A stretch of 64,000 nucleotides of DNA. Origin: Nonomuraea coxensis DSM 45129. GTDB lineage: Bacteria; Actinomycetota; Actinomycetes; Streptosporangiales; Streptosporangiaceae. The position numbers and the translations under genes are program-made. Below the pieces are notes generated by a model, which was not told the origin of the DNA, ran no database searches, and saw nothing but the letters and a program-made list of their open reading frames with translations. The DNA is taken from assembly GCF_019397265.1 (NCBI RefSeq), contig NZ_CP068985.1:5684501-5748500 (forward strand), read 5' to 3'. Positions 1 through 8,034 of this stretch are shown in pieces. The stretch's first letter is position 1; every line of letters starts with the position of its first letter.

Positions 1-745
1 GCAGCGGCACGAGGCCGGGCTCCAGCAGCTCCAGGCCGTCGAAGTAGGCCAGCACCTCCTCGCGGGTGCGCCAGCGGCCGGTGCCGAGATGCTCGTTGAA
101 CAGCCTCTCGGCCTCGGCCGCCTGCGCGGCGACCTCGGGGTGGGCCGCGCCCGGGTTGTGGAAGTGCGAGATGACCACGTGGCTGCCGGAGGCGAGCGGG
201 GCCACCAGGCGGGCCACGATTCCGGCCGGGTCGTCCTCGTCGGCCAGGTGGTGCAGCAGCCCGAACATCAGCAGCCCCACCGGCCGGTCGAGGTCGATGA
301 GGGCGCGCGTGCGCGGGTCGGCGAGGATGCTCTCCGGCTCGCGGGCGTCGGCGTGCACCACGGCCGTCGTGTCGTCGCCGGCGAGCAGCGCCCCGCCGTG
401 GAGCTGCACGATCGGGTCGTGGTCGACGTAGACGACGTGCGCGCCCGGCGCGACCGCCTGGGCGATCTCGTGCACGTTGCCCTGCGTGGGCAGGCCCGAG
501 CCGACGTCGAGGAACTGCCGGATCCCGGCCTCGCCCGCGAGGTGGCGGACCGTGCGCCGCAGGAACTCGCGGTTGGCCCTGGCGGCCTCCGGCGCGTCCG
601 GCGCGATCTTCAGCGCCATCTCGGCGACGTGCCGGTCGACGGCGTAGTTGTCCTTGCCGCCGAGCATGAAGTCGTAGACGCGCGACACGCTCGGCCTGCT
701 GGTGTCGATCCCCTGTGGTGCGCTTTCCTGCTCGTGGTCGGGCAT
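1..745 (-). CDS. DUF574 SAM-dependent methyltransferase, 3' end cut by window edge
   Basis: The protein starts MPDHEQESAPQGID and carries the family hallmark VSRVYDFMLGGKDNY near the N-terminus, then the SAM-binding stretch FLDVGSGLPTQGNVHEIA and VVYVDHDPIV. The C-terminus lies beyond base 1; about 248 codons are visible, against roughly 260-280 for the family. These actinobacterial proteins are predicted SAM-dependent methyltransferases whose substrates are generally unknown. A close paralogue lies inverted at 11949-12785, sharing long identical blocks such as SHFHNPG and GTGRWRTREE. The ATG at 743-745 follows a GGAG-like ribosome-binding site. Family assignment is firm; the substrate is not known. 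Confidence 0.9.
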   Translation of the reverse strand, partial: MPDHEQESAPQGIDTSRPSVSRVYDFMLGGKDNYAVDRHVAEMALKIAPDAPEAARANREFLRRTVRHLAGEAGIRQFLDVGSGLPTQGNVHEIAQAVAPGAHVVYVDHDPIVQLHGGALLAGDDTTAVVHADAREPESILADPRTRALIDLDRPVGLLMFGLLHHLADEDDPAGIVARLVAPLASGSHVVISHFHNPGAAHPEVAAQAAEAERLFNEHLGTGRWRTREEVLAYFDGLELLEPGLVPL

Positions 746-793
746 CGCCGGCTCCTTGGGGTACGGGGGGACTACGCCGGCGATCTTAACCGG

Positions 794-1423
794 TCACCAG
801 CCGTCGAGGTGGAGAACGTCGTCAAGCGGCTGCCGGTGGGCCGGCTTGAACGTCTCCCCCGTGTAGTAGGCCGTGGGGATGAGCGCGCCCTGCCGCACGC
901 CGGACGGGATGCCGAGCAGCTCGGCGATCTCGGTCTCGTACACCAGGTGCAGGCTCGTCCAGGCGGTGCCGAGGCCGCGGGCGCGGGCGGCCAGCATGTA
1001 GCTCCACGCGGCCGGCAGCAGCGACCCCCAGAGCCCGGCCTGGTTGCCCTCGGGCAGCCTGGCCGCCTCGATGCAGGGGATCACGAGGACCGGCGCCTCG
1101 CCCATGTGCTCGCCCAGGTAGGCGGCGCTGTCGGAGACCCGCCGCTGGACCGCGGCCCGGTCGGGGTCGTCCTGGAACAGGGCGCCCGCCGAGGAGCCCG
1201 ACGCGAGGTAGGCGCGGGTGGCCCGGCCGTAGTAGTCGCCGATCGCCTTGCGCCGCTCGGGGTCGGTGACCACGACCCAGTGCCAGCCCTGGGCGTTGCC
1301 GCCGCTCGGGGCCTGCAACGCGATCTCCAGGCACTCGCGGACGAGTTCCATGGGCACGGGCCGGGTCAGGTCGAGGCGCTTGCGGACGCTGCGGGTGGTG
1401 GTGAGCAGCTCGTCGGGTGTCAT
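794..1423 (-). CDS. Nitroreductase family protein
   Basis: A 209-aa protein of the FMN-dependent nitroreductase family. The N-terminus has the TTTRSVRKRLD motif (phosphate-binding arginine region), then APSGGNAQGWHWVVV and, toward the C-terminus, GLGTAWTSLH, all typical of the fold. Such enzymes use NAD(P)H to reduce nitro compounds, quinones or enones. The open frame extends further upstream, but the ATG at 1421-1423 puts the family N-terminus at the start and leaves 41 bp to hmp. It is the third gene of an apparent nsrR-hmp-nitroreductase unit, so a role in nitrosative or redox stress is a reasonable inference. The substrate cannot be read from the sequence. Confidence 0.88.
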   Translation of the reverse strand: MTPDELLTTTRSVRKRLDLTRPVPMELVRECLEIALQAPSGGNAQGWHWVVVTDPERRKAIGDYYGRATRAYLASGSSAGALFQDDPDRAAVQRRVSDSAAYLGEHMGEAPVLVIPCIEAARLPEGNQAGLWGSLLPAAWSYMLAARARGLGTAWTSLHLVYETEIAELLGIPSGVRQGALIPTAYYTGETFKPAHRQPLDDVLHLDGW

Positions 1424-1464
1424 GGGCCCATCATGCCAACCCGCCACCCCCGCGCCGGGGAGGC

Positions 1465-2637
1465 TCAGGCGGCGCCGAGCCAGAGGTCGGGGCCGAAGAC
1501 CTCGTAGTGGATGTCCTTCGGGGCGACGCCCGCCCCGATGAGCCGGCCGCGGACCGCCCGCATGAACGGCACCGGCCCGCACATGTACACCTCCGCGCCC
1601 TCGGGGATCGCCACCCCGTCCAGGTCCATGAGGCCGGTGCGGGCGCCCTCGGGCGCGTCCCGCTCGTACCAGAGGATCTGCTCGGCGCCGGCCTCGGCGG
1701 CGAGGCGGGCCATGTCGGCGCGCAGCGCGTGGGCGGCCACGTCCCGGTCGGCGTGCAGGACCAGCACCTGGCGGGGGTCGCCGGCGCGGGCCAGGTGGCC
1801 GAGCATGGCGGTGATCGGGGTGCAGCCGATGCCGGCCGACACGAGCACGAGCGGGGCGTCGCCCGCACGCAGCGCGACGTCGCCGAACGGCGCGGACAGG
1901 GTCAGCTCGTCGCCCTCGGCGGCGGTGGCGTGCAGCAGGGCGGAGACCTCGCCGTCGTCCACGCGCTTGACCGTGATCCTGCGCAGGCCGCCGTCCCCCT
2001 CCCCGGAGAGGGTGTACTGGCGGAGCTGGTGGACGCCGTCGGGCATGCGGACGCGGACGCTCACGTACTGGCCGGGCAGGGCGGGCGGGACGGGCTCGTC
2101 GCCGAGCGGGCGCAGCAGCAGGGACATGGCGTCCGGCGTCTCCTCGCGCCGCTCCACGACCTGCCAGGTCCGCCAGGTGCGGCCGTTCTCGGCGCCGGCG
2201 GCGGCGTACACGCGGGCCTCGATCGCGATGAGCGCGCCGGCCATCAGCCAGTAGACCTCGTCCCAGGCGGCGGCCACGTCGGGGGTCACGGCGTCGCCGA
2301 GGACCTCCGCGATGGCGCCGAACAGGTACTTGTGGACGATGACGTACTGGTCCTCGGTGACGCCGACGGCGGCGTGCTTGTGGGCGATGCGCGACAGCAT
2401 CACGTCGGGGCGCTCGTCCGGGTGGTCGAGCAGCATGGTCGCGAAGGCCGCGATGGAGCCGGCCAGGGCGCGCCGCTGCTCGCCGCTCCGCTGGTTGCCG
2501 CGGTTGAACAGGCCGTCGAGCAGCTCCGGGCGGTCGGCGAACATCGTGTCGTAGAACCGCGCGGTGATGGTGTCGAGCTGGGCCGCGACGACGGGCAGCG
2601 TCGCGCGGACGACGGCCGCGCTCTCCTCGGACAGCAT
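1465..2637 (-). CDS. hmp: Flavohemoprotein, nitric oxide dioxygenase
   Basis: A 390-aa three-domain flavohaemoglobin. Residues 1-135 form the globin domain, with the proximal haem histidine in AHKHAAVGV (His86 or His88). The FAD-binding domain has RQYTLS near residue 200, and the NAD-binding domain has LVSAGIGCTPITAML. The family oxidises NO to nitrate with O2 and NAD(P)H in the cytosol. The gene lies 44 bp downstream of an Rrf2/NsrR-like regulator, with an AT-rich inverted repeat in the gap that looks like its operator. Length and domain order are normal for Hmp. Confidence 0.95.
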   Translation of the reverse strand: MLSEESAAVVRATLPVVAAQLDTITARFYDTMFADRPELLDGLFNRGNQRSGEQRRALAGSIAAFATMLLDHPDERPDVMLSRIAHKHAAVGVTEDQYVIVHKYLFGAIAEVLGDAVTPDVAAAWDEVYWLMAGALIAIEARVYAAAGAENGRTWRTWQVVERREETPDAMSLLLRPLGDEPVPPALPGQYVSVRVRMPDGVHQLRQYTLSGEGDGGLRRITVKRVDDGEVSALLHATAAEGDELTLSAPFGDVALRAGDAPLVLVSAGIGCTPITAMLGHLARAGDPRQVLVLHADRDVAAHALRADMARLAAEAGAEQILWYERDAPEGARTGLMDLDGVAIPEGAEVYMCGPVPFMRAVRGRLIGAGVAPKDIHYEVFGPDLWLGAA

Positions 2638-2659
2638 GGAAGAAACCCCCAGATCCTTA

Positions 2660-2683
2660 AAATTGGTATCTGGGATTCATATT
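2660..2683. promoter_or_regulatory. Candidate NsrR operator upstream of hmp
   Basis: An AT-rich imperfect inverted repeat, AAATTGGTATC-TG-GGATTCATATT, overlaps the nsrR stop codon and sits just before hmp. Both half-sites begin AAnnTG when read inward, which resembles the AA-TG-rich half-sites known for actinobacterial NsrR. The local base composition is unlike the surrounding DNA. It suggests that hmp has its own NO-controlled promoter inside the nsrR-hmp unit. The sequence is observed; regulator identity is inferred from linkage. Confidence 0.55.
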
Positions 2684-3143
2684 ATTGGGCGAGCGGCGCG
2701 GCCCGTTCCCCGGGGGTCGTGAGGGACAGCAGCACCGGCCCGGTCGGCGCCTCGACCAGCGAGGCGACGGTGACGCCGTCGAGCGTGGCGTAGAACGCCT
2801 CCTGGGCCTGGCGCAGCGCGCCGCGCAGCCGGCAGGCGGCCCGCAGCGGGCAGGGCACCGCGTCCTCGCACCCCACCACGTCGTCGCCGCCCTCCAGCGC
2901 GCGGACGATGCCCCCGACCGTCGCGGCGCGCCCGCGCGCCGCGAGCTGCATCCCGCCGCCCCGCCCCCGCCTGGCCTCGACCAGCCCCAGCTCGCTGAGC
3001 CTGGCGACGGCCTTGGCCGCGTGGGTGTAAGGGACGGCGAGCGCGTCGGCCACGGCCCGCGTGGTCAGCAGCTCGTCAGCCCCGGCCACGGCCAGCCGCA
3101 TCACGATGCGCAGGGAGATGTCGGTGAAGGCGGTCAGGCGCAT
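2682..3143 (-). CDS. nsrR: Rrf2-family NO-responsive repressor NsrR
   Basis: A 153-aa Rrf2-family winged-helix regulator. The N-terminus MRLTAFTDISLRIVMRLA and the recognition region with YTHAAKAVARL match the family. Three cysteines at about residues 92, 98 and 104 (GCEDAVPCPLRAAC) form the iron-sulfur ligand cluster seen in NsrR. NsrR proteins repress hmp-type genes until NO damages the cluster. Position directly upstream of hmp supports NsrR over IscR or RsrR. The C-terminal tail after residue 130 is not conserved. It is probably a repressor of both itself and hmp. Confidence 0.88.
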   Translation of the reverse strand: MRLTAFTDISLRIVMRLAVAGADELLTTRAVADALAVPYTHAAKAVARLSELGLVEARRGRGGGMQLAARGRAATVGGIVRALEGGDDVVGCEDAVPCPLRAACRLRGALRQAQEAFYATLDGVTVASLVEAPTGPVLLSLTTPGERAAPLAQ

Positions 3144-3163
3144 GGTTCCACGGTATGCCGCCC

Positions 3164-3209
3164 GGCCGCCTTCCCTGGCCGCCTTCCCTGGCCGCCTTCC
3201 CTGGCCGCC
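3164..3209. repeat. 13-bp tandem repeat, 3.5 copies
   Basis: The unit GGCCGCCTTCCCT is repeated exactly three times plus seven bases in the gap between the nsrR start and the GH53 stop codon. It would be a replication-slippage site and may vary in copy number between strains. No dyad symmetry is evident, so it does not look like a terminator. Confidence 0.9.
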
Positions 3210-3212
3210 GCG

Positions 3213-4337
3213 TCAGACCCGGCCGAGCACCGCCATGGCGGGCAGCGGGCGGTCGGCGAAGTCGAAGAGCGCCTGGTTCTCCCAGGCGTTGCCGGAGGAC
3301 GGGTCGGCCGGGTCCCAGCCGTTGCCCGGCACCCCGGTCCAGGTCGCCTCCCACGTGAACAGGCCGAGGCCGAGACCGTTCGGGATCCGCCTGACGATGT
3401 CGGCGACCTTCGCCAGCATGGCCGCCTGGCCCTGCGGCGTCGCCCGGTAGCCGGGGTACGGCTCGGGCGAGAGGATGAGGTTCTCCCAGCCGTCGTCGTC
3501 GGCCGTGGTGAAGGGGTAGCCGGTCTCCACGACGACGATCGGCTTGCCGTAGCGGGTGGCGACGTCGTTCACGTTCGCCTGGAAGCTCTCCAGCGTCCCG
3601 TGCCAGTACGGGTAGTACGACACCCCGATGACGTCGTGCCGGATGCCGTGCGCGGCGGCGTTGTCGAACCACCACCGGTACAACCCGTTGTCGCCGCCGT
3701 TGGCCAGGTGCAGCACGACCTTGGTCGCGGGCGAGACCCGCTTGACGGCGTCGTAGCCGGCGTTCAGCAGCGCGGCGGTGTTCGCCCAGTTCGCGTTGGA
3801 GCCGTCGGGCCAGAGCAGGCCGCCGTTGATCTCGTTGCCGACCTGGACGAGGTCGGCGGGGGTGCCCTGGCGGCGCAGCGCGTCGAGCACGTCGTAGGTG
3901 TGGTCGTGGACGGCCTGCCGGAGCCCGTCGAGGCTCAGCCCCTCCCACGCCGCCGGCTTGTACTGCTTGCCCGGGTCGGCCCAGGTGTCGGAGTAGTGGA
4001 AGTCGATGAACAGCTTCAGCCCCTGGGCCTTGGCGCGCTTGGCCACGGCGAGCACCCTGGCCTTGGTGTTGTAGCCGTCGGCCGGGTTCACCCAGACCTT
4101 GAGCCGGATGAAGGTGAGCCCCGCCTGGGAGAGGACGCGCAGGGCGTCGGCGCGGCGGCCGAGGGCGTCGCGGTAGACGCCGCCGAGCGCCTCGGACTTG
4201 GCCAGGCTGGAGACGTCGGCGCCGCGGATCGCCAGGGGCGCCCCGGGGCCGTGGGCCTGGGCCGCCTGGGCGGGCTGGGCCGCCAGCGGGGCGGCGGTGA
4301 GTAACAGCAGGGACAGGACGGTCAGGATGCGCCTCAT
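3213..4337 (-). CDS. ganB: Secreted GH53 endo-beta-1,4-galactanase
   Basis: A 374-aa protein with a Sec signal peptide (MRRILTVLSLLLLTAAPLAAQPAQA, cleavage expected near residue 26) and one GH53 TIM-barrel domain. The acid/base glutamate is in VQVGNEINGG (Glu169) and the nucleophile in VVVETGYPF (Glu271). GH53 enzymes cut beta-1,4-galactan side chains of pectin into galacto-oligosaccharides outside the cell. The ATG overlaps the stop codon of the GH42 gene (ATGA), so the two are translationally coupled. With the divergent sugar transporter this gives a galactan pathway: extracellular cutting, import, then hydrolysis inside. Confidence 0.93.
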   Translation of the reverse strand: MRRILTVLSLLLLTAAPLAAQPAQAAQAHGPGAPLAIRGADVSSLAKSEALGGVYRDALGRRADALRVLSQAGLTFIRLKVWVNPADGYNTKARVLAVAKRAKAQGLKLFIDFHYSDTWADPGKQYKPAAWEGLSLDGLRQAVHDHTYDVLDALRRQGTPADLVQVGNEINGGLLWPDGSNANWANTAALLNAGYDAVKRVSPATKVVLHLANGGDNGLYRWWFDNAAAHGIRHDVIGVSYYPYWHGTLESFQANVNDVATRYGKPIVVVETGYPFTTADDDGWENLILSPEPYPGYRATPQGQAAMLAKVADIVRRIPNGLGLGLFTWEATWTGVPGNGWDPADPSSGNAWENQALFDFADRPLPAMAVLGRV

Positions 4338-6415
4338 GCGCGTTCTCCTTCGGGTCGGGGGGTTTCCTCGACGACCGTGACGGCGCCGGCCGCGACGGTG
4401 ACCCGGCCGTCGCAGCGCACGCCGTCGAACACGCTGACGCCGGTCACCCCCTCGACCGTCACCGGCTCGTCGCCGTGGTTGACGAGGAACAGGTGGCGGC
4501 CCCGGCGGACGAGCTCCAGCTCCTCGGGCAGGCCGCGCGGCCGCGACACGCCCGCGTGGTCGAGCACCTGCCCGAGCAGCTCCCGCAACGCCCGGCCACC
4601 GGCGGCCCCGGCGGCGGGCGCAGTGGCGGGCGCAGTGTCGGGCGCAGTGTCGGGGTCGCCGACGGGGGCGGTGGCGAGGTACCAGGCGGTGCCGGCACCG
4701 AGGTCGTGCCGGGTGAAGGCGGGGTGGCCGGCGTCGGGGCCGGCGGCGAAGGCGCGCACGGCGACGGCCCCCGCCGGCCGCACCCGCTCCGACCAGATCC
4801 GCCCCCGTACCGCCCCCGCGCCGGGTTCGGCGGTCAGGGGGACGCTCTCGCCCTGCCGCAGCGGGTGGAACTCCTCGACCGAGAGGCCGAGCAGCTCACG
4901 CAGCGCGCCCGGGTGGGGGCCGGGGTGGATGGTGTCGTACTCGTCCACGATGCCGGAGAAGTACGACACCAGCAGGTGCCCGCCCGCCTCGACGTACCGG
5001 TGGAGGTTCTTGGCGCCGCCCTCGGTCAGCAGGTAGGAGCTGGGCGCCACCACCACCCGATACCCCGAAATATCAGCAGAAGGATGGACGAAGTCCACGG
5101 TCACGTGCTCCCGCCACAACGCCTCGTAGAAGGCGTCCATCCGCTCGCGGAAGGACAGGTCCACCGACGGCCGCCAGTCCAGCTCCAGCGCCCAGTACGA
5201 CTCCCAGTCCCAGACCAGCGCCACCTCGGCCCGCACCCTGCTCCCCCGCACCCCGGCCAGCCGCCGCAGGTCGGCCCCCAGGCGGACCACCTCGCGCCAC
5301 TGCTCGGAGTCGGTCCCCGCGTGCGGCACCAGCCCCGAGTGGAACTTCTCGGCCCCGAACCTGGAGGCCCGCCACTGGAAGAACAGCACGCTGTCGGAGC
5401 CGCGCGCCACGTGGGCGAGGCTGTTGCGGCGCATCTCGCCGGGCCGCTTGGCGACGTTGCGCGGCTGCCAGTTGACCGCCCCCGCGGAGTGCTCCATGAG
5501 CATCCAGGGCGCGCCGCCCGCCACCGAGCGGGCGAGGTCGGCGGACATCGCCAGGTCGATGTGGTTGTCGGGCTGCTCGGCGCGCAGGTAGTGGTCGTTG
5601 GCGACGACGTCGAGCTCGCGGGCCCACTGCCAGAGGTCGGTGGACTTGCAGTTGACGGTGCCGGCGAAGTTCGTGGTGACGGGCAGGTGCGGGGTGAGCT
5701 CGCGCAGGATGTCGCGCTGGAGCGCGTAGTGCTCGCGGTGCTGGCCGTCGCTGAAGCGGGCGTAGTCCAGGCGCTGGGCGGGGTTGACGACCGTGTGGTT
5801 GTGGCGCGGGGCGTCGATCTGCGACCAGTCGGTGTAGGTCTGGCCCCAGAAGGTGGTCCCCCATGCCTCGTTCAGCGCGGAGATGTCCTGGTACGTGGCG
5901 CGCAGCCACCCCCGCCACGCGGTGACGCTGTGCTCGCAGTAGCACTCCCCGAGCGGCGCCCCGTACTCGTTGTGCACGTGCCACATGGCCACGGCGGGAT
6001 GGTCGCGGTAGTGCTCGCCCAGCGCCCGCACCAGCCGGGCGGTCGCCTCGCGGAAGGCCGGCGCACTGGAGCAGGCGCTCTGCCGCCCGCCGAACCCGAT
6101 CCGCACGCCCTCCCTGGTCACCGGCAGCACGTCGGGGTGCGCGGCGACGAACCAGGCGGGCGGCGCGGCCGTCGGGGTGGCGAGGTCCACGGCGACGCCG
6201 GCCGCGTGCAGCCGGTCGAGGATCTCGTCCAGCCAGCCGAACTCGTAGCGTCCCTCGGCCGGCTCCATCAGCGCCCACGAGAACATGCCCAGGCTGACCA
6301 GGTTGACCCCGGCCTCCCGCATGAGGGCCGCGTCCTCCTCCAGGATCTCGCGCGGCCACTGCTCTGGGTTGTAGTCCCCGCCGAAGGCGAGGCCGGCAGG
6401 ACGCTCCGGATACAT
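4334..6415 (-). CDS. ganA: GH42 beta-galactosidase
   Basis: A 693-aa GH42 beta-galactosidase. The start MYPERPAGLAFGGDYNPEQW is placed at the ATG at 6413-6415 behind AAGGGG; the longer upstream frame has no family similarity. The catalytic acid/base is in MWHVHNEYG (Glu150) and the nucleophile in WMLMEHS (Glu308); a trimerisation domain with SYFSGIVDE follows, then a short beta domain. Without a signal peptide it should act in the cytosol on imported galacto-oligosaccharides. It is the first gene of the GH42-GH53 operon. A LacI-type palindrome lies 21 bp upstream of its start codon. A Pro/Ala-rich stretch near residue 605 (APDTAPATAPAAG) is probably a linker. Confidence 0.93.
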   Translation of the reverse strand: MYPERPAGLAFGGDYNPEQWPREILEEDAALMREAGVNLVSLGMFSWALMEPAEGRYEFGWLDEILDRLHAAGVAVDLATPTAAPPAWFVAAHPDVLPVTREGVRIGFGGRQSACSSAPAFREATARLVRALGEHYRDHPAVAMWHVHNEYGAPLGECYCEHSVTAWRGWLRATYQDISALNEAWGTTFWGQTYTDWSQIDAPRHNHTVVNPAQRLDYARFSDGQHREHYALQRDILRELTPHLPVTTNFAGTVNCKSTDLWQWARELDVVANDHYLRAEQPDNHIDLAMSADLARSVAGGAPWMLMEHSAGAVNWQPRNVAKRPGEMRRNSLAHVARGSDSVLFFQWRASRFGAEKFHSGLVPHAGTDSEQWREVVRLGADLRRLAGVRGSRVRAEVALVWDWESYWALELDWRPSVDLSFRERMDAFYEALWREHVTVDFVHPSADISGYRVVVAPSSYLLTEGGAKNLHRYVEAGGHLLVSYFSGIVDEYDTIHPGPHPGALRELLGLSVEEFHPLRQGESVPLTAEPGAGAVRGRIWSERVRPAGAVAVRAFAAGPDAGHPAFTRHDLGAGTAWYLATAPVGDPDTAPDTAPATAPAAGAAGGRALRELLGQVLDHAGVSRPRGLPEELELVRRGRHLFLVNHGDEPVTVEGVTGVSVFDGVRCDGRVTVAAGAVTVVEETPRPEGERA

Positions 6416-6435
6416 CCATCCCCCTTGGAAAGCTT

Positions 6436-6451
6436 CTGTGAACGTGCACAG
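6436..6451. promoter_or_regulatory. LacI-type operator, galactan locus, site 1
   Basis: CTGTGAACGTGCACAG is a near-perfect 16-bp palindrome with the central CG step typical of LacI-family operators. It lies just upstream of the GH42 gene. The same palindrome in reverse complement recurs at 6560-6575 before the binding-protein gene, so one regulator probably controls both arms. The LacI gene at 10852 is the natural candidate. Confidence 0.75.
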
Positions 6452-6531
6452 TAATCCCATCCGTCCGCCGATGGGAACAGGTCGGGGCGGATCAGCGGGT
6501 TTTCCGCGGGTTAACGAGAACGTAACGCCTC

Positions 6532-6575
6532 TTGACGGGCATTTCAGCGCTGTTCCACTCTGTGCACGTTCACAG
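6532..6575 (+). promoter_or_regulatory. Promoter and LacI-type operator site 2 of the sugar ABC operon
   Basis: CTGTGCACGTTCACAG at 6560-6575 is the exact reverse complement of operator site 1. A TTGACG (6532-6537) and CACTCT (6556-6561) pair, 18 bp apart, makes a plausible promoter whose -10 region and start would be covered by the operator, the arrangement expected for repression. GGAGG at 6584-6588 then serves the ATG at 6594. Confidence 0.65.
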
Positions 6576-6593
6576 AACCTTACGGAGGTACGC

Positions 6594-7913
6594 ATGCGCG
6601 CCAACCGTCTTGGAGCAGCACTGGCCGTCGCCCTCACGGCCACCCTCGCCGCCTGCGGGTCCGGCGAGCCCGCCCCCCAGAGCTCCGCGGCGCCGCAAAG
6701 CTCCGCCCCCGCGGCCCAGGGGCCGGTCAAGCTCACCTACTGGACCTGGGCCCCCAACATGGACAAGATCGTGGAGGTCTGGAACAAGGCGCACCCGGAC
6801 ATCCAGGTCACCGTCAGCAAGCAGGCCGGCGGCGACGACGCGGCGGCCAAGTACCTCACCGCCGCCAAGGCCGGCAACCCGCCCGACCTGGTGCAGGCCG
6901 AGTACCAGCACCTTCCGTCGTTCATCGCCGCCGACGCGGTGGCCGACCTCAAGGCCGAGACCGCCGCCGTCCAGGGCGAGTTCAGTGAGGGCCTGTGGCG
7001 CCTGGTCACGCTCGGCACCGAAGGCGTCTACGGCATCCCGCAGGACAGCGGCCCCATGATGCTCTTCTACCGCCAGGACCTGTTCGACAAGTACGGCATC
7101 GAGCTGCCGAAGACCTGGCAGGAGTACGCCGACGCGGCCCGCGCCCTCCGCAAGAAGGACCCCAAGGTCCACCTCGGCACGTTCTCCAGCAAGGACCCGG
7201 GAGCGTTCACAGGCTACGCCCAGCAGGCCGGCGCCCAATGGTGGTCGATCGAGGGCGAGTCCTGGAAGGTGAACATCTCCGACGAGGCCACCACCAAGGT
7301 CGCCGACTACTGGGGCGGTCTGGTGAAGGAGGGCGCCATCGACGACATGCCGTACTTCACCCCCGAGTGGAACAAGGCGCTCAACGACGGCAAGCTGCTC
7401 ACCTGGCCGTCCGCGGTCTGGGCGCCCGGCGTGCTGTCCAGCAACGCGCCCAAGGCCAAGGGCAAGTGGGCCGTCGCCCCGCTCCCCCAGTGGAACGCCG
7501 GCGAGAACGTCAGCGGCTTCTGGGGCGGCTCCTCCACCGCCGTGTCGGCCAAGACGCCGAACAAGGCCGCCGCCGCGCAGTTCGCCACCTGGCTCAACAC
7601 CGACCCCGCCGCGATCGAGCTGCTGGTCAAGGAGGCCGCGATCTACCCGGCGGCCACCAAGGCCCAGTCGGCGCTCGGCGAGGCCCCCGATTACTTCTCC
7701 AACCAGCCCGACTTCTGGCAGCAGGCCGCCGCCGTCTCCGCCGGCGCCCGCGGCTTCACCTTCGGCCCGAACGTCGGCGTGACGTACAACGCCTTCAAGG
7801 ACTCCTTCGACAAGGCCGTCCAGAACAAGTCGTCCTTCGCCGAGGCCGTGCGGTCCATGCAGGACGCCACGGTCGCCGACATGCGCAAGGCCGGCTTCCA
7901 GATCGCGCATTGA
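6594..7913 (+). CDS. Sugar ABC transporter substrate-binding lipoprotein
   Basis: A 439-aa extracellular solute-binding protein (family 1). The signal peptide ends in the lipobox LAAC (Cys21), followed by a Ser/Ala/Pro linker, so it is membrane-anchored. The mature part begins VKLTYWTWAPNMDKIVEVWNK, typical of oligosaccharide binders. The gene lies opposite the GH42-GH53 genes and before two permease genes, so galacto-oligosaccharides are the likely ligand (inference). GGAGG precedes the ATG at 6594. No ATPase gene is in the locus; a shared MsiK-type ATPase encoded elsewhere would be usual in actinomycetes. An IS605-type remnant now separates this gene from its permeases. Confidence 0.9.
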   Translation: MRANRLGAALAVALTATLAACGSGEPAPQSSAAPQSSAPAAQGPVKLTYWTWAPNMDKIVEVWNKAHPDIQVTVSKQAGGDDAAAKYLTAAKAGNPPDLVQAEYQHLPSFIAADAVADLKAETAAVQGEFSEGLWRLVTLGTEGVYGIPQDSGPMMLFYRQDLFDKYGIELPKTWQEYADAARALRKKDPKVHLGTFSSKDPGAFTGYAQQAGAQWWSIEGESWKVNISDEATTKVADYWGGLVKEGAIDDMPYFTPEWNKALNDGKLLTWPSAVWAPGVLSSNAPKAKGKWAVAPLPQWNAGENVSGFWGGSSTAVSAKTPNKAAAAQFATWLNTDPAAIELLVKEAAIYPAATKAQSALGEAPDYFSNQPDFWQQAAAVSAGARGFTFGPNVGVTYNAFKDSFDKAVQNKSSFAEAVRSMQDATVADMRKAGFQIAH

Positions 7914-8034
7914 CATCCCCCCTCGTGAACGAGGGGATTCCGACCGTCGCCGGTCGGCCTTCCTGCTTCACCGCCGGCCGCCCGCCCGAGAGGAGGACTC
8001 CCGCTTGAGGTCCTACACCAGCTCCACAGGCGTT

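Noticed and set aside
2685..4304. 539-codon plus-strand open frame opposite nsrR and the GH53 gene
   Set aside because: It is antisense to two well-recognised genes, its translation is Arg/Gly/Val-rich with no motif, and it exists because stop codons are rare at this GC content.
4475..6454. 659-codon plus-strand frame opposite the GH42 gene
   Set aside because: Antisense shadow; the GH42 catalytic motifs are on the other strand.
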